A stretch of DNA of 64,000 bases from Floccularia luteovirens (taxonomy: Eukaryota; Basidiomycota; Agaricomycetes; Agaricales; Squamanitaceae): contig VSJF01000002.1 in assembly GCA_009739215.1 (NCBI GenBank), positions 1,054,001 to 1,118,000 of the forward strand, in the 5' to 3' direction. Positions within the stretch are counted from its first letter, which is position 1; each line of letters begins with the position of its first letter. Below, one piece after another: positions 12,354 through 23,791 of the stretch. Position numbers and translations under genes: made by a program. The notes under the pieces were generated by a model. That model was not told where the DNA came from, did no database searches, and was given only the letters and a program-made list of their open reading frames with translations.

Positions 12354-14730
12354 ATGTCAGGACCAACACTGTATATTTATTCGAACCTCTCTAGAAATCT
12401 CACCGATCAGTCAAGTCAGCCTTTTATGTCGTCCTTTTTGCTCAGTGATGCGGAGAAGGGGGTCGTCGAGCGGGATGCATTCCCTGTATCCGTTACTGTG
12501 CCTCTCTGCAGGTCTGCGACACCGATAACCTACCCTCCCCCCGCATTATCCGCGACCTTTGCCTTGAGGGTGCATAACAATACCTCCCCAATAGGACCTC
12601 CAAAGCTACCCAAACCAAAGAGCGTTTCCCCCGTGTTGCCCACAAAACCACCAACACAACCACCCAAAAAGCTAGTGCAAAAAAAGAAAAGGACAAGCCG
12701 TTGGATAACCTTTGATTTATGGTTTAATACCTATCGGTGAGCATGAAATTTATACTTTTTTATATTGATCTTTTTTCATCGCTGTACAGGAAATTCTATA
12801 CCGTCGTTGTACTTCTAAATGTCATTGGATTAATATTGGCTATTTCTGGGAATTGGTCATATCCCCATCAATACCCAGGAGCACTCGTCCTGGGTAACTT
12901 GCTCGTTGCTATTCTTATGCGGAATGAACTATTTGGGCGTTTCTTGTACTTGCTGGTCAACACTCTTTTTGCAAAGGTGCATAATCAGGCGTTACGTGCA
13001 ATCCATACTCTTTGTGCTGAAACAACAGATCTAGTGGCCCCCACTGACTTTTCGTCTTGCTTGCACATCTGTCTTACAACATCTGGGCGGCGTCCATTCA
13101 GGTTGCGCAACCTCTGGATTCCTTTGGCTCATATTCAGAGTAGCATCAATCTTTGTCAACCACAAACAAAACCATGATTCTGTCCTTGTTATGGGCGTCA
13201 TAACAAATCTCGCGGTCGGAATATCTATTGCGTCTGCTTTCCCATGGGTGAGAAATACTCATCACAAGTAAGTCTAGATAGTGTGCATCTGGGGATTACT
13301 TGGTGATACTGTGGTCTTAGCGTCTTTGAACGTCATCATCGGTTCATGGGGTGGTAAGCGAGATATCACTTCTTCAAGATGTGGAGCTAACCAGCGCTCA
13401 AATAGGATTGGTCTGTTATCAAGTACGATCGCAATCATATGACTACTCGTCAAAGCAGAATCTCATTATTGAGGCAGCATGGATATTCGTCGTGTTAGGC
13501 GATAGCTACGATTTGAATACCCACTCTTGGAATCCGGACGGAACCCGGATTCTTCGACAACAAGACTTTTGGTATGCCTTTGGAATGACTGTATTGTGAG
13601 TACGGGATTTATTCGCCAAATTATCAGAAAGGGACTGATTCTCCCTGGAAGTGTCCTAATTCCATGGTTTACCATCCGAGAAGTCAAGGTAGAGGTTGAA
13701 ATTGTACGGCAGTCATATTTCTCTACCCATCACTCTGAATGAGCAGCTAATGGCACTTCAGCCATCTCCAAAGGTAGTTATCCTACGGTTTGACCGTGGG
13801 ATGCAGCAAGGTCTCTTAGCGAGAATCAGCCGAAGTTCGATAATGGAATATCACGCCTTCGGGATCATCTCGTGAGTTAAAATCCATAAGATTTGTTGTC
13901 TCGACCGACACGTGCATTAGTGAAGGAAAAGACGCCAAGGAACATTATCTTATCTGCGGGGTCCAAGGTGATTTCACCCAAGGCCTCGTGGACAATCCTC
14001 CTACTCATATCTGGACGAGGGAATTAAAGGTAGTCCCTAAATCAAAATCTTGTTTACTTTTCTCCGAACTCAATTTTTACTCCAGTTCGCTGGGGTCTCC
14101 AATACTTCCACTCTCTACAAGCGGGGAATCCGAATATGTACCGGGACAGGACTTGGAGCCGCGCTTTCAACCTGTTTACAGGTAAGAGCATCCGACGCTA
14201 ACATAATTCCATATTTTTACCGGCTTATATTATCTAGAGTCCTGATTGGTAAGTTCATAATAGTCAAAATAATCTGCGATCCGGAGTTGTTCCCTCGCAG
14301 ACTAGCCTCCGCGTAATGAAGAATCTGACATTGGTGTCCAGGTATCTTATCTGGATTGGGTCCGATCAGGAGAAAACATTCGGACCTACGATATCAGGAC
14401 TTATCCAACGGAACTTAAGCCCAGACCGAGTTACGCTTTGGGACTCTAAGCAGCGAGGTTTGTTTTTATCTATACCCTTGTCTATCACCAGATAATTACA
14501 TTAGAATTTGCGTATTAGGGGGACGACCTGACGTCATGAAACTCATAAAGGAGGCCTACGTAATGTGGCGTGCTGAAATTGTCTTTATTACGTCCAACTA
14601 TCAAGGAAACAAAGAAATGATGGAAGGATGTAAAGAAGCTGGTATACCTGCATTTGTGAGTATTTCTCTCAAATTTTCTCTAGGAGTGTCACGAATAGGA
14701 TGGTCATAGGGTACCCTGTGGGATTTCTGA
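12354..14730 (+). CDS. TmpA-like integral membrane flavoprotein (ferric-reductase-like NAD-binding)
   Basis: A polytopic membrane protein followed by a cytosolic FAD/NAD-binding region. This architecture is known from the Aspergillus conidiation regulator TmpA and from the C-terminus of some NRPS-like fungal proteins. Exon 1 gives a Pro/Lys-rich N-terminus. Membrane segments follow: FYTVVVLLNVIGLILAIS, GALVLGNLLVAILM, a stretch around GCATSGFLWLIFRVASIF, and VLVMGVITNLAVGISIASAF. Downstream come GDSYDLNTHSWNPDG, PWFTIREVKVEVEI and the nucleotide-binding CTGTGLGAALSTC. About a dozen short introns join in frame to a stop at 14728-14730. The membrane and nucleotide parts are secure. The start is not: in-frame Met codons occur at 12354 and 12426 and an upstream exon is possible. 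Its electron acceptor and biological role are unknown. Confidence 0.78.
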
Positions 14731-14970
14731 ACAATGTATTACGAGAAGAACGATGTAACTTTAATGCCTACTATCTGGTCCTCCACCGTGCGTAATACGA
14801 AGTGGAGGCCCACAATTATCTTTATCGACCAGATATGTATGTCAGGAATTGCTTGGCTATAATAATAAATTAGGTTTCGCATCAGCCGGCGTGCGACACG
14901 AAATAATTTAGATATTCAGTCTTACATAGGAATGTAACTGTGTGCAATAAACGAACGATGGAAATATGAC

Positions 14971-16100
14971 TCAAGGCGTATAGGGTGAAGGTAGATGACC
15001 CGGTTGTATTACTGGCCGTGGCGACGGAGGAACGAATATATTCTGGCGATACCATTGTAGTTCTGTAGTTCAATGTCAGCCTTACACAGAGAAAGCAAGA
15101 AGATTGCGGGTGTAGTGTACCTCTAATCGATCCGCGAATGTCGTCCAGTGCCCTGGATTAGAGTAAGACAACGATGTTGTATCTAGAAGTGGATAATAGT
15201 ACCTATGATTGCCCTCCGATAGTCTAGGAACCCCTCGGGTGGGGTACCAACGCCTTGCAAGTTCCTGCACAAAATTAGTGGCTGCCCCTATTGACGAATA
15301 GATTCAGGATGCTTCACCTTTATGGAAGAAACATCTTGAGAGAAAGAGTTATATTGCTGTTCTACTTAAAATAATATATGAGGCTTACCAACGATACTGG
15401 AAGACAAGAGATAATTAGCATATATTGCAATTTGGGATGGATAGTAAAAACCGGTAATGTAACCAGTCAATGACTCCGGGCATTTCTTCAGCAAGGAACA
15501 TTCTGTCCGCATGTACAGAATTTCCAGCAAGTACACCGATTCTTTGTTGTGGAATCCACTTTTGTATATAATCCAAGACTTCTTTGGACACATATTCGAG
15601 AGTGTGTGGTGATTCCAAACATGCTTTTGTCAAGCCTGACTATATAAAGATTTTAGTGAGTGTAGGAAGAATTACAACGTCCAAACCTACACTGGCATGT
15701 TGCTTTGTGCACCACTCATCCATTCTATCGGATTGTTTGATTAAGTAGGAAGCCTTTGTTAAATATGAACAATTACTCACCCGTCCAGAACTGCTTTGTC
15801 GGTTTTTATTACAAACTCCAACCCATCGTCTACGATATCCAAATTTCCGTTTGTGATAAGAACCTATAAGACCGTCATGGACGTGGAAGATCGCGCATAT
15901 ACAGGCACACATACTGCAATCTCTAGAATTTTGTCTTTGTGGTAGTTCAGTCCACTCATTTCGCAATCCACCCATACGAGTGGTCCGGCGTAGAAATCGA
16001 GCGGTTTAACAGCCATTGTCATCTTTCTACGAAGAGGATTTGGTGATACGACGATAGGATATCTTCGGTTTCGTAACAGTGTTAGACCGCGTACGAACAT
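14971..16100 (-). CDS. REX2: Oligoribonuclease (DEDDh 3'-5' exonuclease)
   Basis: Degrades very short RNA oligonucleotides to mononucleotides; the yeast homologue is mitochondrial. The ExoI motif is PLVWVDCEMSGLNYHKDKIL (catalytic Asp and Glu). The second acidic region is NGNLDIVDDGLEFVI, then DGMDEWC, GNSVHADRMFLAEEMP, and the C-terminal NHRALDDIRGSI containing the His and Asp of the DEDDh set. The N-terminus (MFVRGLTLLRNRRYP) resembles a mitochondrial presequence. It contains an 8-nt exon at 15389-15396, between HY and VSS of the protein, needed to keep frame. The last intron must end just before 15058 so that the tail reads ELQWYRQNIFVPP. Divergent from the prenyltransferase-repeat gene, 162 bp away. 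Confidence 0.92.
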
Positions 16101-16262
16101 GCAAATTATATATTTTGCGTCTGTTCAGCACTTGCTTGAGTTGTTGCCAATAAAGTATCCCCGAGATAGTTTAAAAAATGTGACTTCGTGACATTGGATC
16201 ATTGATCCTCTGAGCTTCCTCCGTTGGCAGCACATGCTGGCACGCCTGATGACAGTAAAATA

Positions 16263-17360
16263 ATGACCCAAAGGCCTAGGTACGAGTCGAAACTAGCGGA
16301 TATCCTGGAGGAACCACCGTATGTGCTGCCGTGCCTGTGAGATATGTTATGGTGATAATAATGCATTACAAGGATATCCATTGAGATTCTACCAGGAAAA
16401 CTCGAAGATTGGATAGACAATGCTCTACCACCAGGTAGTATCCAACCTAGCACCGAGTTTCCGTTTGTGTATACAGAAGGAAATCTTGGAATTCCAAAGC
16501 ATGTGCTGTATCGATTATATCTCGCCGCAGTTCCAAGATTTAAAGTACATGGAGAACATGCAAAAGTCTTGTCTGCTATCCTCATTCTGGCCAACCCAGC
16601 CCACCAGACTGCTTTGAACCATAGGAAGAAACTCATGGAAACAGGAATATTGACAGCAACACGAGAAATATATTTTATTGACCTGCTTGTGCGAGGATCT
16701 CGCCTTGCCGCTAAGGAATCAGCAATCTGGGCACACAGGCGGTGGACGTTTCAAATTTGTTGGGGGGTGATTGGGACCATTGAGCCTCATAAGTTCATTG
16801 CAGTAGAAGGTTGGGCAGTGCTGAAGGAGGCAGAGCTACTTCCCAGACTCTCTTTAGATTTATTACGGGAAGAATTCGGTCTCGTCAGGCAGGCATGCAC
16901 ATCTTACCCACGAAATTATCACGCTTGGACTCATTGGCACTTCTTGATGGATGTTGCGTACGCACACCTACACCTATCTAACGACAGTTATGTCGCCTAC
17001 TTGACTGTCATGCAAGACGAGTTCTCCAATCTACGCAATTGGGTTGATCGAAATATCTCTGATTATACAGCAATTCATCATCTCTGTAATCTTGCTCGGC
17101 TCTTCGATCAACTAGCACCATCTGGAAGTCCATCGGGGGTAGCATCTGGTTCCTTGCCTTTACTTGATCATGCTTTTTCGTTGGTGAAGTTGTACCCCTC
17201 ATACGAGTCGCTCTGGATGTATTTACGTTTAGTAACGGATGGTTTGAGGGAGAATCAGAGGAACCAACTGTGGGAGGAGACGCAAAGACTGTTGCACAAC
17301 CGTCTGGCTACTGTTTTAAATAAACGCTCTAACGGAACGCAGAATATTACAGGCATATAA
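16263..17360 (+). CDS. Protein prenyltransferase alpha-subunit repeat (PPTA) protein
   Basis: A helical-repeat protein related to alpha subunits of farnesyl/geranylgeranyl/Rab prenyltransferases, most like the stand-alone PTAR1 group. Two exons: 16263-16318 and 16373-17360 (intron of 54 nt). The start is chosen because MTQRPRYESKLADILEEPP joins in frame to SIEILPGKLEDWID. PPTA-repeat signatures are ESAIWAHRRWTFQ and YPRNYHAWTHWHFLMD, with a degenerate ISDYTAIHHLCNL. About 347 residues. It is probably not the catalytic farnesyltransferase alpha subunit, since the five regular repeats of that protein are not all visible. Target and partner are unknown. Confidence 0.82.
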
Positions 17361-17742
17361 ACCATTACGTTTCACGAAAATCTAGAATAACCGTGACCAC
17401 AGTTTTGCTAAGATTGAGCTCTGGACAGAAATCTGGCTTGCGTTTCTGTAAAATGAGATTGAACTTCTGCATTAACTTACTACTGCTGAATCTGAGACTT
17501 TTTTTCGCAAGCAGACAGTATCTTAGCATCTTGAAGATTGTATGATTCAAATTGAAGTCGAAAATCACAGGATTTGGTTATCACATGATCAAATTGACGT
17601 GTAACCGGCGTTGTCGAAATTTCTGGTTCGCGTCCCTCAAGCTCTGAACGTCGAGCACAAGCATATATCGTTAGCTCATTGACGAACCACCGATTCTTAT
17701 ACTTTTATTCTGATTTTATTAACTCATATTCTTTGTGGAACC
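17361..17742. other. Intergenic region between PPTA gene and HRD3
   Basis: About 380 bp with the 3' end of the upstream gene and the presumed HRD3 promoter. No RNA gene or conserved element is recognised. Confidence 0.45.
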
Positions 17743-20700
17743 ATGAAATTTCGAAGGAAACATTGTGCTCGAAAGGCCACTTGGCTGGCGTTTGGCTTAA
17801 TTGCTCTTGCAGGCATATCCTCTTCAGCACAAGAAATAGCCGCAGAGATCTCTGTATCTGAAACATCAATAGAAAATGTGAGTTGTCTATTTGAATTGTA
17901 ACAACCTTTTTCTTTTGCCTTACTGATATCATATAGGTTGAGGGGACGACGCAAGCTCCCCCACCTATTCCCTCCGGGGTCCCTCCATCTGACGAAAATG
18001 CTGACGCCCCGCCATTGGTACATTAGTATTGATTATGCCATGAAACGTACTGACATAATGAAACTTTCAGAAGTCTTCACCTTCTCAAGAAGAGTTGGAT
18101 CAGGCTGCTGAAGGTTTGCACGAGCCTTTATTAGAGTGATTCATCCTTTGATTCATCACAAACTTACAGCTTCTAGAGCTTATAAGCAGGCCATGTCAAC
18201 TCTATCCACTATGCCCACTCGCTCACCATGGACTACTTCGTATCCTGCCTTGGACACAGGCAATGGAAAATCAATATTTACCTCTCTACTTCCTAATTTT
18301 CAAGGGCAAGGCCCAATAGGAAGCTTCATCAGAATAATACTCAAAATACATCTCTACACCTTCAGAAGGTTATCAAGCGGGGCACAAGAAAGCTTTGGAA
18401 TGGGTTCAAAAAAGAGGGAAGAGGAAGTGCATGGGAGAGCAGTTAAAGTTATGGATTTATTACAACATTCAGCGGAACTAGGGAACATGGATGCTCTCTA
18501 CACTCTAGCGCAGTTGTCACTAGTACGCATTGCAGTTATCTTTTCCTTCCTTTTCTAACCAACCAGTTAGTTCCCTCCTTCATCACATTTTGTATCTCAA
18601 CCTCGACTTGCGTACGAATTCTTCTCTGCACACGCGGCTCGGACAGGAAACGCAACGTCTCAAGCGCATCTAGCCTTCTTCCATGCAACCGGTTATCGTG
18701 GGGTTGTCCCGGTGGACCAAGGGAAAGCTCAGCTTTATTATACATTTGCGGCGAACGGAGGTGACAAGGGTGCACAAATGGCGCTCGGATATCGCTATTG
18801 GAGTGGTATAGGCACACTAGAAAGTTGCGAAAGGGCTCTTTCTTGGTATGGATATGCAGCTGAACAAGGTGAGTCTATAGAGTGCCATCTGGCTCGTACG
18901 CACTATGTTGATACAGACGTGTAGCTATGGCAAAATTTCTATCAGGACCACCTGGTGGTCGTACATTGCCAATGACTGCCACGCGTTTGTCCGATTTGGC
19001 AGGTGGGATATATGGACCGGGTGCAAGCGTTGCTTCCACTGGTATTAACAGCCACCGACCTGCAATTAAGGCCGGAGCGGCACATGCTGCTGGTGAAACC
19101 TGGATAGATGTTCTTGAGTTTTATCAGGTAGTGCTTCATCTTTATTTTGCTGCTCTGCATTAATGATGCCATAGTTTAGTGCTGATCGCGGAGAGCATGA
19201 ATTCGCGTACAGATTAGGGAAAATATTCTATCAAGGTAGTATCTATGCTACCTCTGGTGGAATTGCTTCTGGAAGTGAAGGTGTTGGGGCCATTCCTCGC
19301 AACTACAAGCTTGCCCGGCATTATTTCCTCTTGATTGCACGCCAGGTATGGCCAAATGATTCGCCTAATGCCATACAACCCAAGGACGAACAACGACCGG
19401 TTGGTTATGCCGCGCCAAGTGCCGCGTATCTTGGTCGAATGTATCTCAGGGGCGAGGGTGTACCAGTCGACTATGCTATGGCTAAGATGTGGTTTCAGCG
19501 AGGAGCTGATCATGGAGACCGAGAGTGCGTTAACGGGTTAGGGATTATGCACCGCGACGGCCTGATACCAGGAAATAAAGCCGATCTTAAATTGGCAGTG
19601 GCACATTTCAATGCTGCGGCTAGCAATGAACTGGCAGAAGCCCAAGTGAATATAGGGAAATACCATTACTGTGAATCACTACCTTTATCTTTCCCCGTTA
19701 CTTTATTGATAAGAACTTGATGTCAGATCGCGGAGAGCTCACATTTGCAACCACTTACTTTGAATCAGCTGTTCGACATGGCTCCCCATTTGAAGCATAC
19801 TACTACCTTGGTGAAATTCATTCCGCACAGGCTGGAACTCCAGGCATGCCACATCATGTCGTGTCGAGTTCATGTGCAATGGCTGTTTCATTCTATAAAC
19901 TTGTTGCCGAACGCGGTGTCTGGGATGATGACTTACTACGTGATGCGGAGAACTTATGGATGGGTGGTACTGATCAAGACAAAGAAATAGCAATGCTGAA
20001 ATGGTGGATAGCTGCAGAGAGAGGCTCAGAAATTGCACAAAACAATCTGGCTTTTGTTTTGGATCAAGGTATTTTTGTTTCTCTCATTTCATAGTTTTTT
20101 CATCGTTCATTTTTTTCCCTTAGACAAGAGTATATTGCGTCTGACGCGCTTTTCTCCAATGACACCCTCGAATGACACTGCCCAACTTGCCTTAACGCAG
20201 TGGACGCGCGCAGCAGGCCAGAGAAATATCGATGCCCTCGTAAAAGTAGGAGACTATTATTATCATGGATTGGGTGTACCCCAAGAGCCTGAGGACACTA
20301 GGCTTGAAAAAGCAGCTAGATATTATCAGTCCGCTGCAGATACTCAAATGAGCGCTCTTGCGATGTGGAACCTTGGTTGGATGTATGAAAATGGGATCGG
20401 TGTACCCCAGGTACGTGACATTCATGGTCACTAGACAAACATACATTTCTCAACTTGCTTTTTACGCACAGGATTTCCACCTAGCTAAAAGGCATTATGA
20501 CTTGGCATTGGAGACAAATTCCGAGGCTTATCTTCCTGTGGTCCTATCGTTAATCAAGTTATACGCCAGGAGTATTTGGCATACCTTAACGGGTGGGAAG
20601 GGTGGACTCAACTTATGGAGTCCTGAAGAGGATGCGGCTAGTATGTGATCGTATACATTCTCTTCCTTCATCACTCATTGTATTATCAGCTTATGATTCC

Positions 20701-21269
20701 CGTAAATCCAATGAGAGGCGAGAGCTAGAGGATGGTAGACGCAAGGAAGGTGATGCGGAAGGTAGTATTGTAAAACAAGACCCCGTCCTATTAGACGAAG
20801 AGGATGGGCCTTGGTATTTCGGGAAGGCTAGAGAAGAGTTCCGTAGGCGCAAGAATGGACATGCCATCGCAGGTAGAAGAGACGACGATGACGACCCAAT
20901 ACAGGTTAGATCGTCATCAATTAACTATACGCTTTCTAGTGTATTGAAAATTTTTCTTAGTGGGCTCGGGATCGTCGAAACGAAGAACGAGAGCGAGACA
21001 GCGATTTCGGACCCGAAGACTACTTTGAAGGAGCTATGAGAGGTGGCAATAGGGAAGATGGTGAGATGGACGACTTCGCAGAAACGATGTTGTTAGTGTT
21101 GTTATGCCTCGTGATATCGGTCCTCCTTTACATTCGTACACGTATGGTTGAAAGGATGCGGCGGGAACAGCGCGAGCAACAACAAGGGCGCGAGCAACCT
21201 AATGGAAATGGAGGTATGTTTCCTGGGCCAAATGATCCTGCTCGAAATGAGTGGGCTATTCTTCGATAG
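17743..21269 (+). CDS. HRD3: ERAD ubiquitin-ligase adaptor HRD3/SEL1L, unresolved frame near N-terminus
   Basis: Luminal substrate receptor of the Hrd1 ubiquitin-ligase complex in endoplasmic-reticulum-associated degradation. The N-terminus is a signal peptide (WLAFGLIALAGISSSAQE). Many Sel1-type repeats follow, such as AHLAFFHATGYRG, AYLGRMYLRGEGVP, VNGLGIMHRDGL and ALAMWNLGWMYENGIGVPQ. The C-terminus has one membrane helix (AETMLLVLLCLVISVLLYI) and a short Arg/Gln-rich cytosolic tail ending at 21269. Exons before 18071 join cleanly. The exon 18071-18522 begins KSSPSQEELDQAAE but continues in another frame as VIHPLIHHKLTASRAYKQAM; its length leaves remainder 2. Either a very short intron (a 41-nt candidate starting GTTGGA at about 18094) or one missing base explains this. 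The rest is intact and identification is firm. Confidence 0.92.
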
Positions 21270-21485
21270 GTGGTAGATAGGAGAACTTACAGATATAAAA
21301 ATAAATATTAATAAATTAGCCAATAGGGTACTCGCATCTCACGTGCCTCTGATATATTGCAAACCTTCGAGGCTCAGAACGCGCTACAGTGCTCACTCAC
21401 TCCCTGGTTTATTGCCACCAAGCAGATCTCCTTCTTGCTTGCATCTTTAAATTATTATTGTACTACTCTTCACACTTCCTATCTC

Positions 21486-22427
21486 ATGGCATTTGACTAC
21501 GACACTCTCAGACCATTCATTCACCAAATTCTTTCCGCACCTGGCACGGATTTGGAAACTATTAGCGCAAAACGCGTTAGGCGTCAACTTCTCGAATTGG
21601 ACTCATCCTTAACGGCAGACTTTTTAAAGGAGAATAAGGAAGATGTTGACGCTGTCATAGCAGCAGTTTTTGAGAAGGTGAGCGAGGCTCGAGGGGTCGG
21701 CGGAAGTGCAGACGCTGGAGATAGCAGCTCCAAGAGGGGAACGAGTTCTCACAAACGGAAACAAGAGGTTGCAGAAGATGATGATATAGGGGATGAAGAA
21801 GGTGATACACCTCCACCAAAGAGAGTGAAAAAGGCGGGAAAGCAAGGCCGTGAACTTAGTGACGCAGAATTAGCAAGAAAGCTTTCGAGCGAGATAAACA
21901 GTCGATCACGTAGAGCTGGTGGGAAGAATCGTGCAACCAACGGTTCACCAAAAAAGGCGTCAAGGTCTAAGAAGAGTGCTGCCACAGTAAACTCGGATGA
22001 CGACAGCGATGACGCAGATAGCAAGCAGAAGACAAGACGAAAGTCTACTTCCTCGACAGGAGGTGCGAAAGGTGGTTTTGCAAAAGAATACTCTTTAAGG
22101 TGCCTAATTCCTCGTAATATTTTGATTTCCTATTCTCTACTTATTTCCTCGACAGCGATCCCTTAGCAGCAGTCCTTCATACCAACAAACTATCGCGGCT
22201 ACAAGTAGTCAAGCACTTGTGGATCTACATCAAGGATAAAGATTTACAGAACCCGAGTAACAAACAGGAAATCATATGTGATCCCAGCCTTAAGGCCGTA
22301 TTTGGAGTCGATAAAATCAACATGTTCAAAATGAATAAAGTATTGGGACAGTGAGTCATCCGCACTTGCAAGGTTTTCTTCCATTACTGAATTCTGATGC
22401 AGGCACTTACACGAAATTGACGCGTAA
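21486..22427 (+). CDS. DEK_C and SWIB/MDM2 domain protein
   Basis: Nuclear chromatin-associated protein type, as in the yeast rDNA transcription factor subunit Uaf30. Residues about 1-65 form a DEK C-terminal-like helical domain (LRPFIHQILSA, RRQLLELDSSLT, VDAVIAAVFEKV). The middle is a disordered acidic/basic linker with KRKQEVAEDDD and several Lys/Arg-rich nuclear-localisation-like clusters. The C-terminus is a SWIB domain: SRLQVVKHLWIYIKDKDLQN, CDPSLKAVFGVDKINMFKM. Three exons: to 22099, from 22157, then a final small exon from 22403 encoding HLHEIDA. About 270 residues. Role in RNA polymerase I transcription is inferred from the family only. Confidence 0.9.
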
Positions 22428-22630
22428 CAGACTATCAATCACGATGTATGGATACCTACTATATGTTATCACTTTTGTCGACTGTCCGTCAATGTTGTAT
22501 GAATTTAAGTTACCCCCGATTGTTCTAACGCTTCTTTGAAAATGTATGTTCTGTCGGTGGGAAATTGGCTTATAATCACAAAAAGAATACAACTATACAT
22601 GGAATAAAAATTGTGGAAGTATATGTACTT

Positions 22631-23791
22631 TCAACTAGAAAAGACAGAAACCTCCGGTGGGGTGGACCGGATGGTCCTTTTTCCACATGCGCCCCTCTCT
22701 TCATGCCGCTTCCTGGCATCAGGGCGAGATAAGGCTTCACCACATTTCGTGCACCTTGTCGGGTCGTCTGGTGAGATTGATCTTCGCCTGTGTTTTGCTG
22801 AGTTTTCGGTGTGTCGCTTGACATCCCCTCTGCGGGTGAATTCTTGCCCGCATCCTGGAATGGGACATAAGTACGACCGAACCTTTTTTGATCTGATAGT
22901 AGATGTTCGACTAGATTCCGTCCTCGAGTCAATTGGTGCGGGCCGTCTTTTATTTCTGCTGGGTTGGCCAGAGGATTGCTGGATAGGATTGATGATTGCT
23001 GTATCATTGTTGTGGGTTGAATCATGACCGGCCATGATAGGCGGCAATGGTCTAGGGGACGTTCCTGATGGAACGTCATCGACTATGCCACTTGACATGG
23101 TCATTCCATAGTCATGAGCATTATATGAAATGTGGCCGGTCCACTGGTTAGCTTCCAGTTCTGGAGCCAAAATGACTCCAGTTCTGGGACTACCCAGTGG
23201 GTCAGAGCCTTGAGAGTAACTGTCATAGTCACTGTCATTGGGGATGTCGTCACCATTCAACGAAGGCGGCGACGATTTGTCGGAATTTGTCGAATCATAA
23301 GAAGGACTTGGAAAGTCCTGGAATGCTTCGCTCTACATGCTTGTGAGCCCTTCAGAAACAAAACACAGCACTCGTAGTATCTTACAGTAGTTCTGTCGGA
23401 TATACCCGCTAGTAAGGGTGTATCGAGGAAAGAATGGCTCCATAAGAGCGACGTATCGTATGGACCGTTATTCCCAGAGGACACAGGTGTGTCCCTCCAT
23501 GGCGTCTCCCTTAAATGAATATGATTAATAACAGATCCATTAATTCCGGAATTGTAATACGTACTCGAGGGAAGACACATTGTCTGTGCCGCTGAGAATG
23601 AATTCAGATTCGTTGTTCCAGATGTTTGATTGCATGGAGTCCTGGGTGTTGTGGGATGAAGATCAAAGGCGGGGATTGACTGGGTGATAGTTGTAACGCT
23701 TCGATTCGCTGGCTTTTCTATCCAAACGTTGTGAGTACTTGTATGACACTGTGGGTGTATCAAATGACACCTCGAGGCACACCGGATTCAT
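22631..23791 (-). CDS. C2H2-type zinc-finger protein
   Basis: Probable transcription factor. The C-terminal part carries two finger-like units, CPIPGCGQEFTRRGDVKRH and CTKCGEALSRPDARKRH, preceded by a basic stretch (NKRRPAPIDSRTE). The rest is Ser/Pro/Asn-rich and low in structure. One intron ending at about 23304 joins SDRTT to DFPSPSYDSTNSDK. The 5' end is uncertain: the long frame reaching 23763 has no ATG at its head. An ATG at 23791 (MNPVCLEVSFDTPT) would need another short intron to join, and an internal Met at 23580 is the conservative alternative. The target genes are unknown. Confidence 0.72.
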
